Shown here in pieces: positions 38,923 to 47,472 of a DNA stretch of 64,000 bases (the first letter of the stretch is position 1; the number at the start of each line of letters is the position of its first letter). Made by a program: the position numbers and the translations under genes. The DNA is from Desulfobulbaceae bacterium (GTDB taxonomy: Bacteria > Desulfobacterota > Desulfobulbia > Desulfobulbales > Desulfobulbaceae). Location of the stretch: positions 1 to 64,000 of the forward strand of contig JAFLKR010000003.1 in the NCBI GenBank assembly GCA_019163135.1, read 5' to 3'. The notes beneath the pieces are model-generated. The model was not told the DNA's origin and searched no databases. It saw only the letters and a program-made list of their open reading frames with translations.

Positions 38923-39317
38923 TGCAGATACCGGCAGACTATTCCCTGGCCCGCAACAAATCGTACTGTGATTATTGTCCCGGCTACTGCTGCTATCGGC
39001 TTCCCGGCGCCAGCCTGTTGCTCAGAAACGATGATATCAATCGTATGGCCCGGCACTTCGGCATCAGCGATGGTGAGGTCAGAATGCAGTTTCTGGAAAA
39101 TAAGAACACCTTCAAAACAAGAGAGGACGGCAGTTGTATTCTGCTCGCCAATGACCGTTTTTGCAAACGATGTACCATCCATGAGGCCAGGCCCCTGCAG
39201 TGCCGCGACTTCCCCTACGATAAACCCTGTCCGTACCTGGAGAATCCGGATCTATTGGCTATCCTCCAGCCTCGGGTTGAACAGAGTCTTTCGCTGGTCG
39301 CCGACAACGGCACCTAA
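38919..39317 (+). CDS. YkgJ-like CxxCxxxCC family protein
   Basis: A 132-residue cysteine-cluster protein (YkgJ/UPF0153 family), thought to bind zinc or an iron-sulfur cluster. The motif YCDYCPGYCC opens the protein, followed by DGSCILL, CKRCTIHEARPLQCRDFP and a final Cys, as usual in this family. The start is the ATG at 38919 (or 38922), overlapping the stop of the sigma-54 regulator, with AAGGAG at 38907-38912. A longer reading of the frame into the upstream gene is unlikely. It closes the ten-gene run. Confidence 0.87.
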   Translation: MMQIPADYSLARNKSYCDYCPGYCCYRLPGASLLLRNDDINRMARHFGISDGEVRMQFLENKNTFKTREDGSCILLANDRFCKRCTIHEARPLQCRDFPYDKPCPYLENPDLLAILQPRVEQSLSLVADNGT

Positions 39318-39627
39318 TTTTTTAAAACACCCGCTTAGGCCGCTTGCTCCCATCGGTGGTCCTGCTCTCCCAAGATCCTCCTCCTCGGTCAACATCGGGT
39401 CGGGTGCATCTTTTTTGTTTCTCCCGCATCTTTTTTGTTGCACTTCAGGGCGTCAGGCATCAGTCTGTATCGGCAGGTCGGTAGTCTTGCATCTCCTAAT
39501 TATTTAATATTTTAAGGAAAAAATCGAATTTTATTTTGTGTGTATTTGCGTTGTACATCTGGCATTGAGCATGCATTACATCTAACGTTACAGAGATACT
39601 AACAGGAATACTCCTCGGAGCCGGTTG
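39318..39627 (+). other. Intergenic region with sigma-54 site and short repeat
   Basis: This 310-bp spacer has no gene. It carries a 20-bp-period tandem repeat (GCATCTTTTTTGTT at 39406-39419 and 39426-39439) and the sigma-54 promoter listed separately. Confidence 0.5.
39560..39575 (+). promoter_or_regulatory. Sigma-54 (-24/-12) promoter
   Basis: TGGCATTGAGCATGCA contains GG at 39561-39562 and GC at 39573-39574 separated by exactly 10 bp, close to the consensus TGGCACG-N4-TTGCA. It lies 53 bp before the ATG of the following membrane protein gene. Together with the nearby sigma-54 activator gene this makes it a credible promoter for the 39628-45662 cluster. Confidence 0.6.
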
Positions 39628-40107
39628 ATGACCAACAGGAAAATCAATAGTTCGCTCGTATTTTTATTGCTGCTCATGGCTGTGATAACGCCTGGAGAGG
39701 CCTTGGCGCTGCAGGTGCATGGCGAGCCCGAAGGATTGTATGTGCATCAGATGGCCCATCTCCATTATATTTTTGCAATTGGGTACTTTTTTTGGGATAT
39801 CAGGCGCTCCTCGTTTACCGGCCGTGGCTGGCGGTACCTTCAGTTGTTCTGTATCCTGATGACCTGCTGGAATATGATCGCCTTTGTTGGCCATCTCGCC
39901 GGGGTGTATTTAGACCCGCAAGCGCTGCTCCAAGCCGACCACTATTTTCAGACCCGGCTGCTCGGCCCGTTCACCCTTAATAAATATCTGTATTTTATTA
40001 CTAAACTTGACCATCTTATTTACGTGCCCGCCATGTTTTTTCTTTTTCTCGGCCTGCGGTCCTTTTATTTGTCAGTGGTCAAAACAACGGGCGAGGAGGG
40101 CAGATGA
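39628..40107 (+). CDS. Small membrane protein beside sensor kinase
   Basis: 159 residues: a signal-like segment (about 9-27), then HGEPEGLYVHQMAHL and three hydrophobic helices (about 45-60, 72-92, 125-145). I recognise no named family, but the pattern of histidines (HG, VHQMAHLHY, GHLAG, KLDHLIY) near membrane boundaries could bind haem or metal. It overlaps the following kinase gene by 4 bp; that kinase begins with three further helices and shares style, so the two may form one sensor. The ATG at 39628 follows CGGAG at 39616-39620. Confidence 0.7.
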   Translation: MTNRKINSSLVFLLLLMAVITPGEALALQVHGEPEGLYVHQMAHLHYIFAIGYFFWDIRRSSFTGRGWRYLQLFCILMTCWNMIAFVGHLAGVYLDPQALLQADHYFQTRLLGPFTLNKYLYFITKLDHLIYVPAMFFLFLGLRSFYLSVVKTTGEEGR

Positions 40108-41666
40108 ACAGTATTTCCATGCTGCCCACTGTTCTGGTCGACATTACCGGGTCCGCTGCCAACATGCTCTTTTCCTTCCTGGCCCTGTGGTATGCATTTA
40201 GGCTGACCCGGCTCAAACCGGATAATTTTCTCTGGGGTTATCTCTTTTATGTGACACTGGCGATTACCGCCTTTGCCATCTCAAGAGCCGTCGGTCATAT
40301 CGCCAAAGAATTTTTGTTTATCGTCGGGAGGGGGGATCTCTGGCGCGCAATTGCGCCGTATTCGGGTGGCATCAATACCCTGTGCATGATCTCGGTTTCG
40401 GCGGTAATGATTTTCTACCACAAGGGCGTGCAAGCTTATGAAGCCATTGAGCAGGAGGCGGCGAAGCTCAAACAATCCAAAATTCGCCTGACCCGCGCCG
40501 CCCGCGAGTTGAAAGAACTCAATCTCAACCTGGAGGACAAGGTCGAGGAACGAGCCGCAGAGTTGTCAAAATCGGAAAAGAAATTTCGCCATCTGTTCAC
40601 GGCTTCCAAAGACATGGTGTTCTTTACGGATAGCAACCAGGCCATTCTCGATATGAATGCCTCGGGTTCGGAAATGCTCGGCTATGCACTCCCCGAATCC
40701 ACGCGTCTCACCCTGCGCCATATTTTTCGCCACGAGGGTGATGTTGCAGTTTACGCCAAAATGCTGGAAAACGATGGGTATATCAGAGACTTAGAGTCGG
40801 AATTCAAGAAAAAAGATGGCTCCACCATTTATGTCCTGATTTCAGCTACCGCTCTTTATGACGAACAGGGACTGATGATCGGGTCCGAGGGGATAGCCAA
40901 GGATCTGACCCGGTTGAAAACCATGATGGAACAACTGGTTTCCAGCGAGAAAATGGCTACAGTCGGTCAGATGGCGGCGGGGATAGCCCATGAGATCAAC
41001 ACGCCTTTAGGTATTATCCTGGGCTATGCCCAACTGATGATGGATGATTTTGCCAAGGATTCTGAAACTTATCAGAACCTGGAGGTGATCGAACGCCAGA
41101 CCCAGGCCAGCCGGAAGATTGTCGCTGATCTGCTTAAATATTCACGGCAGTCCGGCAGTGCGCGGGAACCCATCAATCTCAACGAGATCATTAATGATGC
41201 GGTGGCGATTACCGAGCACAGTCTCAATCTTAACCATGTCAAGATTGGGCTGCAGTTGGCGGGAGACCTCCCGGCTCTGGTCGGCGACCCTGAAAAAATG
41301 CGGCAGGTGGTCGTCAATATGATTAATAACGCCTACCACGCCATGGAAGCCCAGGGCGGTGGTGAATTGATTCTTCGCACCCGCTACCCTGCCGGAGCGG
41401 ACAAGGTTATCGCCGAATTTCAGGACAGCGGGCATGGCATTCCGGAATCGATCAAGGCCCGGATTTTCGATCCTTTTTTTACCACCAAACCGGTGGGTAA
41501 GGGGACAGGGCTGGGGCTCTCCGTCTCCTATGGTATCATCCGGGAGCACGGTGGCACCATCGAGATTGAAAGTCCCGTTCAGGGCCTTGGGGGCATGACC
41601 ACGCCCGGGACCTTGTTTCGGCTGATTCTCCCGGTGGCCGTGGAGTCGGCGGCTATAAAAGAATAA
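40104..41666 (+). CDS. Membrane PAS sensor histidine kinase
   Basis: A 520-residue kinase: three N-terminal TM helices (about 10-30, 43-63, 88-108), a coiled coil (about 112-155), PAS (about 160-275), HisKA with His296 in [11 protein letters not shown] and HATPase_c with N box, DSGHGIP and [12 protein letters not shown]. There is no receiver; the likely partner is the single-domain receiver encoded 28 bp downstream, and possibly the sigma-54 regulator upstream. The gene is coupled by a 4-bp overlap to the preceding membrane protein. Confidence 0.92.
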   Translation: MNSISMLPTVLVDITGSAANMLFSFLALWYAFRLTRLKPDNFLWGYLFYVTLAITAFAISRAVGHIAKEFLFIVGRGDLWRAIAPYSGGINTLCMISVSAVMIFYHKGVQAYEAIEQEAAKLKQSKIRLTRAARELKELNLNLEDKVEERAAELSKSEKKFRHLFTASKDMVFFTDSNQAILDMNASGSEMLGYALPESTRLTLRHIFRHEGDVAVYAKMLENDGYIRDLESEFKKKDGSTIYVLISATALYDEQGLMIGSEGIAKDLTRLKTMMEQLVSSEKMATVGQMAAGIAHEINTPLGIILGYAQLMMDDFAKDSETYQNLEVIERQTQASRKIVADLLKYSRQSGSAREPINLNEIINDAVAITEHSLNLNHVKIGLQLAGDLPALVGDPEKMRQVVVNMINNAYHAMEAQGGGELILRTRYPAGADKVIAEFQDSGHGIPESIKARIFDPFFTTKPVGKGTGLGLSVSYGIIREHGGTIEIESPVQGLGGMTTPGTLFRLILPVAVESAAIKE

Positions 41667-41694
41667 TCGTTGGTATAACGTTTCAGGAGGAAAA

Positions 41695-42066
41695 ATGGCT
41701 GAAATACTCACCTTGGATGATGTCCTGGATGCCACAGTGCTGGTCGGCAAGATCCTGCGGAAAAAGGGGCATGTCGTCCATACTTTCACCGAAGAAGACG
41801 AGGCAGTGGCTTTTGCAAGGCAGCATCCGGTTGATTTGGCCATCCTCGACATCAAACTGAAAAAAATGAGCGGGATCGAAGTGCTGGCCATCCTGAAGGA
41901 GGACAACCCAGCCATGCGGGCCATCATGCTCACCGGGTATCCCACCGTGGAAACCGCCCGGGAAGCCATCAGCCTCGGGGCGGATGAGTACTGCGTCAAG
42001 CCGATTGACCGTTCCGAACTTGAGGAAAAGGTGGAAAAGGTTCTGGCAGCAAAACCCCGGCAGTAA
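41695..42066 (+). CDS. Single-domain response regulator
   Basis: A 123-residue receiver without an output domain. The acidic pair (LDD near residue 8), the phospho-acceptor Asp in LAILDIKL (about 51), Thr in MLTGYP and Lys in YCVKPID are all present. A strong AGGAGG lies upstream of the ATG. CheY-like receivers of this sort act by protein contact or feed a phosphorelay; the adjacent kinase (40104) and the acceptor-only protein (42131) are obvious partners. Confidence 0.93.
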   Translation: MAEILTLDDVLDATVLVGKILRKKGHVVHTFTEEDEAVAFARQHPVDLAILDIKLKKMSGIEVLAILKEDNPAMRAIMLTGYPTVETAREAISLGADEYCVKPIDRSELEEKVEKVLAAKPRQ

Positions 42067-42130
42067 AGGGGGTTGAGTCCATTGTTCGTGCATGCCCAAT
42101 GCCATCGCCTAAGAGATAAAAGAGAGTATC

Positions 42131-43804
42131 GTGGATAATCCGCAGTCTCGTGAGCAGCAGTTTTTGGGGGTTTACCAGAAGGTGACCCGCCTGACGTCCA
42201 TGGTGCTCGATCATCAGGAAATCATGGAGACTGTCGTTCGCAGTCTGCCGGCGTTGTTGACCATTGATGCCTGCACCATCAGGCTGCTGGACCTCTCCAC
42301 CCGTTCTTTTGTCCTGGGGGCGGCCCATGGGGTCTCGCTGGAATATCTTTCGCGGGAAGTGATCGATACCGAAGCAACCATGGCCATGATCCAATCGGGA
42401 TTTCCGGTGTACAGCACCCACCTGGACCAGGATCCGTTCCTGCCGTTCCGGGAGGCCGCCAACCGTGAGGGGATCAAGAGCGTGCTGACCCTGCCGATCG
42501 TTTTTCAGAGCAAACTCATCGGGATCATGCGCTTGCTGACCCGAACCGAACGAAATTTTACCTCCGAAGAGATTTCGTTTGCCATGGCCTTGGCGGAACA
42601 GGTGGGCATTGCCATTGCCCATGGCCGGATGTTCAAAGAGATGGAAGCGCAACTTGATTTTCTCCGGGAAATACAGGGCCTTTCCACCCTGGTGAATTCA
42701 ACCCTTGATTTGGACCTTATTCTGCGGACCATGGTCGAGCGGGTGGCTATCACCATGGGGGCCAAGGGCTGCACCTTGCGACTGCTCAATCCGGCCACCA
42801 ACAAACTGGAACTGGCTGCGGCCTTCGGGGTTTCCGGCGCGTATCTGCAGCGGGGAACGGTCGAAAGTGAACGGAATATCCAGTTGGTGCTCACCGGAGA
42901 ACCGGTGGCCATATACGATATAAGTCATGATCAACGGGTTGATTACCGACAGCAGATGGCGGATGAGGGAATCGTCTCGCTGCTGGCAGTGCCGTTAAAG
43001 GTCAATGAAGAGATCATCGGCGTCATGCGGATTCTCGCCGATGTGCCCCGGGTGTTCACCGGCACGGAAGTGCAGTTTGCCGTAACCCTGGCCGAGGTTG
43101 GCGCAACCGCCATCCGCAATGCCAGGAATTACCAGAAAATCACGCTGCTGTTCGGGCAGATCGAAGAGCATGAACGCTTTCTTAACGACATCATCAACAG
43201 CCTGCAGCACCAGTTGCTGGTTTTTGATCGGAATCGGCGGGTGGTGCTTGCCAATCAGGTCTTTCTTGCCGCCATGGAAAAGGATGAGGCCGAGGTGCTG
43301 GGGATGGATTATGGCGATCTCTGCAGCGGTGCTGCCGGGAAAGCCTCTTGCCCGGTAGATCAGGTACTACAGGATAGGAAGATGATGCCGTTGGTCCAGG
43401 AATTCAGTTCAGGTGATCAGCAACGCTGGTTCGAACGGACCGCTTCGCCCCTGTATGATGCCGATGGTCGGGTCGAGTATGTGATCGAGATCATTCGCGA
43501 TATCACCAGCGAGCATCTGCTGGCCGAAGAAAAGGTGCAGAGCGGCAAGTTGCAGGGCATAGTGGAACTTGCCGGAACCGTAGCTCATGAAATCAACAGC
43601 CCGCTTTTTGCGGCCTTGGGCACTGCGCAGTTGCTTGCCGAAGAAAGCAAAACGACTGAAATGGTCGATGAACTTGAAATCATAATAAGAAATTTGAAAC
43701 AAATCAGTGCGTTGACCCAAAAGATGACCGCTATGACCGGCTTTACTGGCAGGGAGTATGTGGGTACGAGCACGATCTTGTCGTTTACGGACGAACACAG
43801 ATGA
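42131..43804 (+). CDS. GAF-GAF-PAS protein with HisKA but no ATPase domain
   Basis: A 557-residue cytoplasmic protein: GAF (about 25-170), GAF (about 190-335), PAS (about 355-475) and a HisKA-like dimerisation helix pair with His486 in TVAHEINSPLF. It stops about 70 residues later, before any N or G box, and the reading frames beyond the stop show no HATPase remnant, so this looks like a natural end. Such proteins cannot phosphorylate themselves; it may be phosphorylated by the neighbouring kinase, act as a phosphotransfer hub, or act as a dimerising modulator. It begins with GTG at 42131 after weak GAGAG sequence. Confidence 0.85.
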   Translation: MDNPQSREQQFLGVYQKVTRLTSMVLDHQEIMETVVRSLPALLTIDACTIRLLDLSTRSFVLGAAHGVSLEYLSREVIDTEATMAMIQSGFPVYSTHLDQDPFLPFREAANREGIKSVLTLPIVFQSKLIGIMRLLTRTERNFTSEEISFAMALAEQVGIAIAHGRMFKEMEAQLDFLREIQGLSTLVNSTLDLDLILRTMVERVAITMGAKGCTLRLLNPATNKLELAAAFGVSGAYLQRGTVESERNIQLVLTGEPVAIYDISHDQRVDYRQQMADEGIVSLLAVPLKVNEEIIGVMRILADVPRVFTGTEVQFAVTLAEVGATAIRNARNYQKITLLFGQIEEHERFLNDIINSLQHQLLVFDRNRRVVLANQVFLAAMEKDEAEVLGMDYGDLCSGAAGKASCPVDQVLQDRKMMPLVQEFSSGDQQRWFERTASPLYDADGRVEYVIEIIRDITSEHLLAEEKVQSGKLQGIVELAGTVAHEINSPLFAALGTAQLLAEESKTTEMVDELEIIIRNLKQISALTQKMTAMTGFTGREYVGTSTILSFTDEHR

Positions 43805-43848
43805 TGTCCACGACCAGGATAAAGGAGGTGGACAAGCAAGGGTAAGGC

Positions 43849-43935
43849 ATGCTGGCCTTGTTGGAATCTGACGAGGAAGGCACCGTCGGGTGTCCGGCTA
43901 AGGTCTGCTACAGCAGGTGCGTAAACGGTTTTTAA
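43849..43935 (+). CDS. Possible 28-residue cysteine-containing small ORF
   Basis: A short frame from the ATG at 43849 encodes 28 residues ending GCPAKVCYSRCVNGF, with cysteines at 15, 20 and 24. GGTAAGG lies 3-9 bp before it. In the same frame a further ATG at 43801 overlaps the stop of the preceding gene, but an in-frame TAA at 43843 separates the two. A perfect-looking AAAGGAGGTGG at 43821 has no start codon at the right distance. This could be a decayed gene or a real mini-protein; evidence is weak. Confidence 0.2.
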   Translation: MLALLESDEEGTVGCPAKVCYSRCVNGF

Positions 43936-44000
43936 ATGGTGCAGCCCGATTTTTTCAGCTTCGGGTGGTGCGGAATTAACGATAAAAAGGAGATAGGGGT

Positions 44001-45245
44001 ATGAAAAAAAGAGTTGGGATCTTACCATGGCTTTTCTCGGCAATGGTGGTGCTTTTCGGAGTGCATGCAGGGATTGCGGCCGAACCGGTTGCGACGGCGG
44101 CAGCAGGGCAGGCCGCGGCAGGGGCAATGACAGCGCCGACCATCACTATTGATAAAACCGAGCTCAATAATGGCGGTGCTATCAAGGTTAGTGGTCAGGC
44201 GCCAGCGGGTAAACCGGTTTTCCTTGAAGTATGGGCGGCAGATCACTCGGTTCGCGCCAACCGTTTCGACAGTGAAAAAGACAAAAAAACCGGCATCCGG
44301 CCCTATATTTTCTACATCACCAGCGAGATGCCGGCCTATTACAAAACTTTTGTGCCCAAGGATCTGCAGCCGAAGATTGATGCGGCCAAGAAAGAAGGGA
44401 AGAAGTGGAGCTATTCCGCACTCCTCAAAGACCTAGGCGCTGATCTCGCCTATTCCGTACCGGCCAAGGCCAAGATTGATCGGTACCAATCGACTCTGGT
44501 GGCCAGCGTGGTCGGTAGTCGGGGTGATTTGCTCCCGGCTATGGACGAGAAAGAAAACAAAAGTCGTTCCATGCAGTTGGTCAAGGCGCGTTTCCAGAGT
44601 ATCGACAAGGTGGTGGCCGCGGCCGTCGAAGTCAAGCCTGACGGTTCCTATACTGCCGATATCAAAATCCGTGATGGACTGGCGCCCGGTAAGTATAAGA
44701 TCGTGGCCGTGGTCGATAAAAATGTGAAAAGCGAGGCCGTCACTTTTGAAAATAAGATAGCTTTCCCAACGGTTTATTTAGAGAATGCCGGGACTAGCAT
44801 GAATCTGATCTATCCCTTTGTGCTGACCCTGGTGGTCGCCATCTTCGGGGTACTCATGGGCGCTGGTGGCGGTTTTATCATGAATCCATTGCTGTTGGCC
44901 CTCTTTCCGGCCCTGCCGCATACCATTGTTGCCGGCACGGTTACGCCTACCGTGTTGTTTTCGCAGGGCAGCGGTATCTACAATTACTCCAAAATCAAGT
45001 TTATCAGTTGGAAGTTGGGGACCGGTATCGGTTGCGCCATGCTGCTGGGCGCGTTCATCGGCCCCAAGTTGACCGAAATGATCACTCTGGATCAGTTTAA
45101 ATTCGCTTTTGGCTGGATTCTGATAATTTTGGCCGCGCTGATGCTCTGGCAGACAATGCCGGGATATCTGGCCAAGAACAAAAAGGAGCAATCCATTTTG
45201 AAAGAATTCAAAAAGCGTGCTGAAGAAACGGCCAAAGGCAAATAA
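44001..45245 (+). CDS. TauE/SafE half-transporter with periplasmic domain
   Basis: A 414-residue protein with a cleavable signal (about 1-27), a periplasmic region of about 215 residues (45-260) and then four TM helices. The membrane part starts with GVLMGAGGGFIMNPLLL, the hallmark of one TauE/SafE repeat; a full transporter normally has two such repeats in one chain. The second repeat is the next gene. TauE/SafE proteins export sulfoacetate, sulfite or related organosulfur anions. The periplasmic region (ITIDKTELNNGGAIKVSGQAPAGKPVFLEVW) looks like an Ig-like beta domain. GGAGATAGGGG precedes the ATG. Confidence 0.85.
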   Translation: MKKRVGILPWLFSAMVVLFGVHAGIAAEPVATAAAGQAAAGAMTAPTITIDKTELNNGGAIKVSGQAPAGKPVFLEVWAADHSVRANRFDSEKDKKTGIRPYIFYITSEMPAYYKTFVPKDLQPKIDAAKKEGKKWSYSALLKDLGADLAYSVPAKAKIDRYQSTLVASVVGSRGDLLPAMDEKENKSRSMQLVKARFQSIDKVVAAAVEVKPDGSYTADIKIRDGLAPGKYKIVAVVDKNVKSEAVTFENKIAFPTVYLENAGTSMNLIYPFVLTLVVAIFGVLMGAGGGFIMNPLLLALFPALPHTIVAGTVTPTVLFSQGSGIYNYSKIKFISWKLGTGIGCAMLLGAFIGPKLTEMITLDQFKFAFGWILIILAALMLWQTMPGYLAKNKKEQSILKEFKKRAEETAKGK

Positions 45246-45272
45246 TAAGCGAAATTCGAGGAGGAATCCGTT

Positions 45273-45662
45273 ATGAAAGTAGATTTTTGGGGACAAGAAT
45301 TTGAAGTAAACATGGTGGTCGGTTGCATCGGCGGTTTTTTGATTGCCGTAATGTCTTCGATGTTTGGGTTCGGCGGTGGTCCGTTCATGGTGCCGTTGAT
45401 GACGGTGGCCTTGCGACTGCCCATGTACCTGGTGGTCGGCAGTTCGTTGCTGGCGATTTTTTTCAGCACCTCGGTCAGCACAGTTCGTCATTATCAGTTC
45501 GGTAATTTCGACTTGATATTTTTCCTGGCCATGTTTCCTGCGGCCCTGCTGGGCGGGTATATCGGACCGCAGATCGCCAAACGGGTCAGTCCGTTGGTGG
45601 TGAAGCGGGTTGCCTGCGCCGGACTGTTGCTGCTGGCACTCAACTTGCTCGGCTTGTATTAA
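45273..45662 (+). CDS. TauE/SafE second half-transporter
   Basis: A 129-residue membrane protein of four helices containing the second TauE/SafE repeat motif, MFGFGGGPFMVPLMTV. It lies 27 bp after the first-half gene behind a GAGGAGG site and should assemble with it into an eight-helix transporter. It is not a fragment produced by a frameshift: the upstream protein ends with a charged tail, and this one has its own start, ribosome site and N-terminal region. Substrate is unknown; a sulfur oxyanion is a reasonable guess in a sulfate reducer. Confidence 0.85.
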   Translation: MKVDFWGQEFEVNMVVGCIGGFLIAVMSSMFGFGGGPFMVPLMTVALRLPMYLVVGSSLLAIFFSTSVSTVRHYQFGNFDLIFFLAMFPAALLGGYIGPQIAKRVSPLVVKRVACAGLLLLALNLLGLY

Positions 45663-45736
45663 GAGGCCGAGTGTCGGCAGGCGACCGCAACGCCTGACCT
45701 TTTGATTTTATTAGATTTCTTTGCAAGAGTAAGGAT

Positions 45737-45771
45737 GCCGGGACCTATTGTATAGGTCCCGGCTTTTTTTT
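45737..45771 (+). terminator. Rho-independent terminator
   Basis: A perfect 12-bp GC-rich stem (45737-45748 with 45752-45763), a TGT loop and eight Ts at 45764-45771. It lies 75 bp after the second TauE/SafE gene and ends the 39628-45662 cluster. Confidence 0.95.
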
Positions 45772-45959
45772 CAACGGGGATTGCCCTTAGCAACCAGGGG
45801 CAGCCCTTTCGCGTATTTACTGCTTCCATTACCTGCCATCGTTGTTCTCCTCTTTTTTTTCGCGATATCCGTGGTATAGTGCCGGGGAAAAAAAGTAACA
45901 GATCGAGTAACTTCCGTAACAAAGAATAGCAATGCACGCCGGGTTTGGTATCATTTCCA

Positions 45960-47297
45960 ATGAATAAATGCATCATATCTTTACTGTTGATGGTCGTGAC
46001 CATTTTCCTTGGAGCAACCGGCTATCATTTCATCGAGCGTTATCCGGTGATCGATGCGTTTTACATGGCGGTGATCACAATTACTACCGTCGGCTTTGGC
46101 GAGATTTATCCCCTTTCGGAAATTGGGCGATTGTTCACCATCGGGCTGATCCTGGTTGGCTTTGTGGTGCTTGGTTTTTTTGGAAGTTCCTTGGTAGAGC
46201 TTTTGCTCGAGAGAGTCTGGAGCGGTGATATAAAAGGGAAAAAAATGAAAAAACAGATAGCGCGCTTAAAGCATCATCACATTATCTGCGGCTATGGCAG
46301 AGTCGGTAAAGTTGCAGCCCAGCATCTTTTTGAAGCAGGGGCCAGCTTCGTGGTCATCGACTCCTCACCAGCCACCTGCGAACAACTGCAGGAACGCGGT
46401 TATCCCTACGTGGAGGGTGATGCCACTCGCGAGTCCATCCTCATGGAAGCACGGATCAAAGAGGCAAGCGGTTTGCTTGCCCTGGTGCAGTCGGATCCCC
46501 ATAATCTTTTTATCGTCTTGAGCGCCAGAGAACTCAATCCAACTTTGCATATTATTGCGCGCTCCGAAGATAAATACACCGAGAAGAAAATATTGAAGGC
46601 CGGAGCCGACGCTATCATCTCTCCTTTTGATTCCGCCGGTCGGCAGATAGCCGATAATCTGCTGGCTGCCACCGGTGGTCACCTCAAACTGACAACGGTA
46701 AATCAGATACAACTGCAACCCGAATGGATCATTGTTCAAGAAGGATCCGGGATGATCAATGAATCGATTGCCGCCATTGCCCATTCGATGCGCCACGATA
46801 TCATCGGCCTGCGTCGTAATGCTGTCGACATGCTGCAGCCCACCGGTGAAACCGTTATACTGCAGGGGGATCAGTTGTTGATTATCTCCGAACAAAGCGA
46901 AATCACCGCACCGGAAACCCTGCAGGTCATCCCAAAAAAAATCGTGATTGTCGATGATAACCCGGTGATAGTCAGGCTCTTCGCCAGATTGTTTCAAAAG
47001 GCCGGTTTTCATCCTTTTACCGCAGACAGCGGCGATACAGGCCTTGCCCTCATTCTTCAGGAAAAACCGGCTGCGGCGGTGGTTGATTTTATGCTTCCCG
47101 GATTGAACGGGTTGGAAGTCTGCCGACGGGTTCGGCAGGAATACCAGGGAGGACCCATTAAGCTCATTGTGTTCACCGGAGATGACGATCTGCAGTTGCG
47201 TATGAGATGCCTGGAGGCCGGAGCTGACGACGTTATTGTCAAGAGCTCTGATACCGCTGAAATTATAGGCGTTGTTTCCAGGCTCGTTCATCCCTGA
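45960..47297 (+). CDS. K+ channel-RCK protein fused to receiver domain
   Basis: A 445-residue fusion. Two TM helices flank a potassium pore with filter TTVGFGE (residues 42-48); an RCK/TrkA-N Rossmann domain follows (about 102-220, HHIICGYGRVGK and Asp in VVIDSSP), then a TrkA-C domain (about 240-315) and a C-terminal CheY-like receiver (about 325-445) with Asp376 in VVDFMLPG and Lys in VIVKSSD. MthK-like channels are common, but a receiver at the end is unusual and would let phosphorylation gate K+ flux. I use the ATG at 45960; an upstream TTG at 45945 also fits. No kinase is adjacent on the same transcript. Confidence 0.9.
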   Translation: MNKCIISLLLMVVTIFLGATGYHFIERYPVIDAFYMAVITITTVGFGEIYPLSEIGRLFTIGLILVGFVVLGFFGSSLVELLLERVWSGDIKGKKMKKQIARLKHHHIICGYGRVGKVAAQHLFEAGASFVVIDSSPATCEQLQERGYPYVEGDATRESILMEARIKEASGLLALVQSDPHNLFIVLSARELNPTLHIIARSEDKYTEKKILKAGADAIISPFDSAGRQIADNLLAATGGHLKLTTVNQIQLQPEWIIVQEGSGMINESIAAIAHSMRHDIIGLRRNAVDMLQPTGETVILQGDQLLIISEQSEITAPETLQVIPKKIVIVDDNPVIVRLFARLFQKAGFHPFTADSGDTGLALILQEKPAAAVVDFMLPGLNGLEVCRRVRQEYQGGPIKLIVFTGDDDLQLRMRCLEAGADDVIVKSSDTAEIIGVVSRLVHP

Positions 47298-47472
47298 TCG
47301 GTTTTTTTTTCTTCAATTTCGTGGAAATGGCTCAGCTCGCGATTATCACCCTTCAGTCGGGGCCTTGGATGGTCGGTCGTGGTTACTAAAAAAACAATTT
47401 CCTCTTGCCATTATTGGCTTAGAATGTGATACTAAAGCAAATTACGCCGATTTTTCTATTTAGGTGGAAGAG

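Noticed and set aside
43585..44127. 180-codon minus-strand frame
   Set aside because: Spans the ends of two plus-strand genes and the spacer between them; no start signal or recognisable product.
45181..45280. Frameshift splitting one TauE/SafE gene
   Set aside because: The first protein ends in its own charged tail and the second has a separate ribosome binding site and N-terminus, so two genes are more likely.
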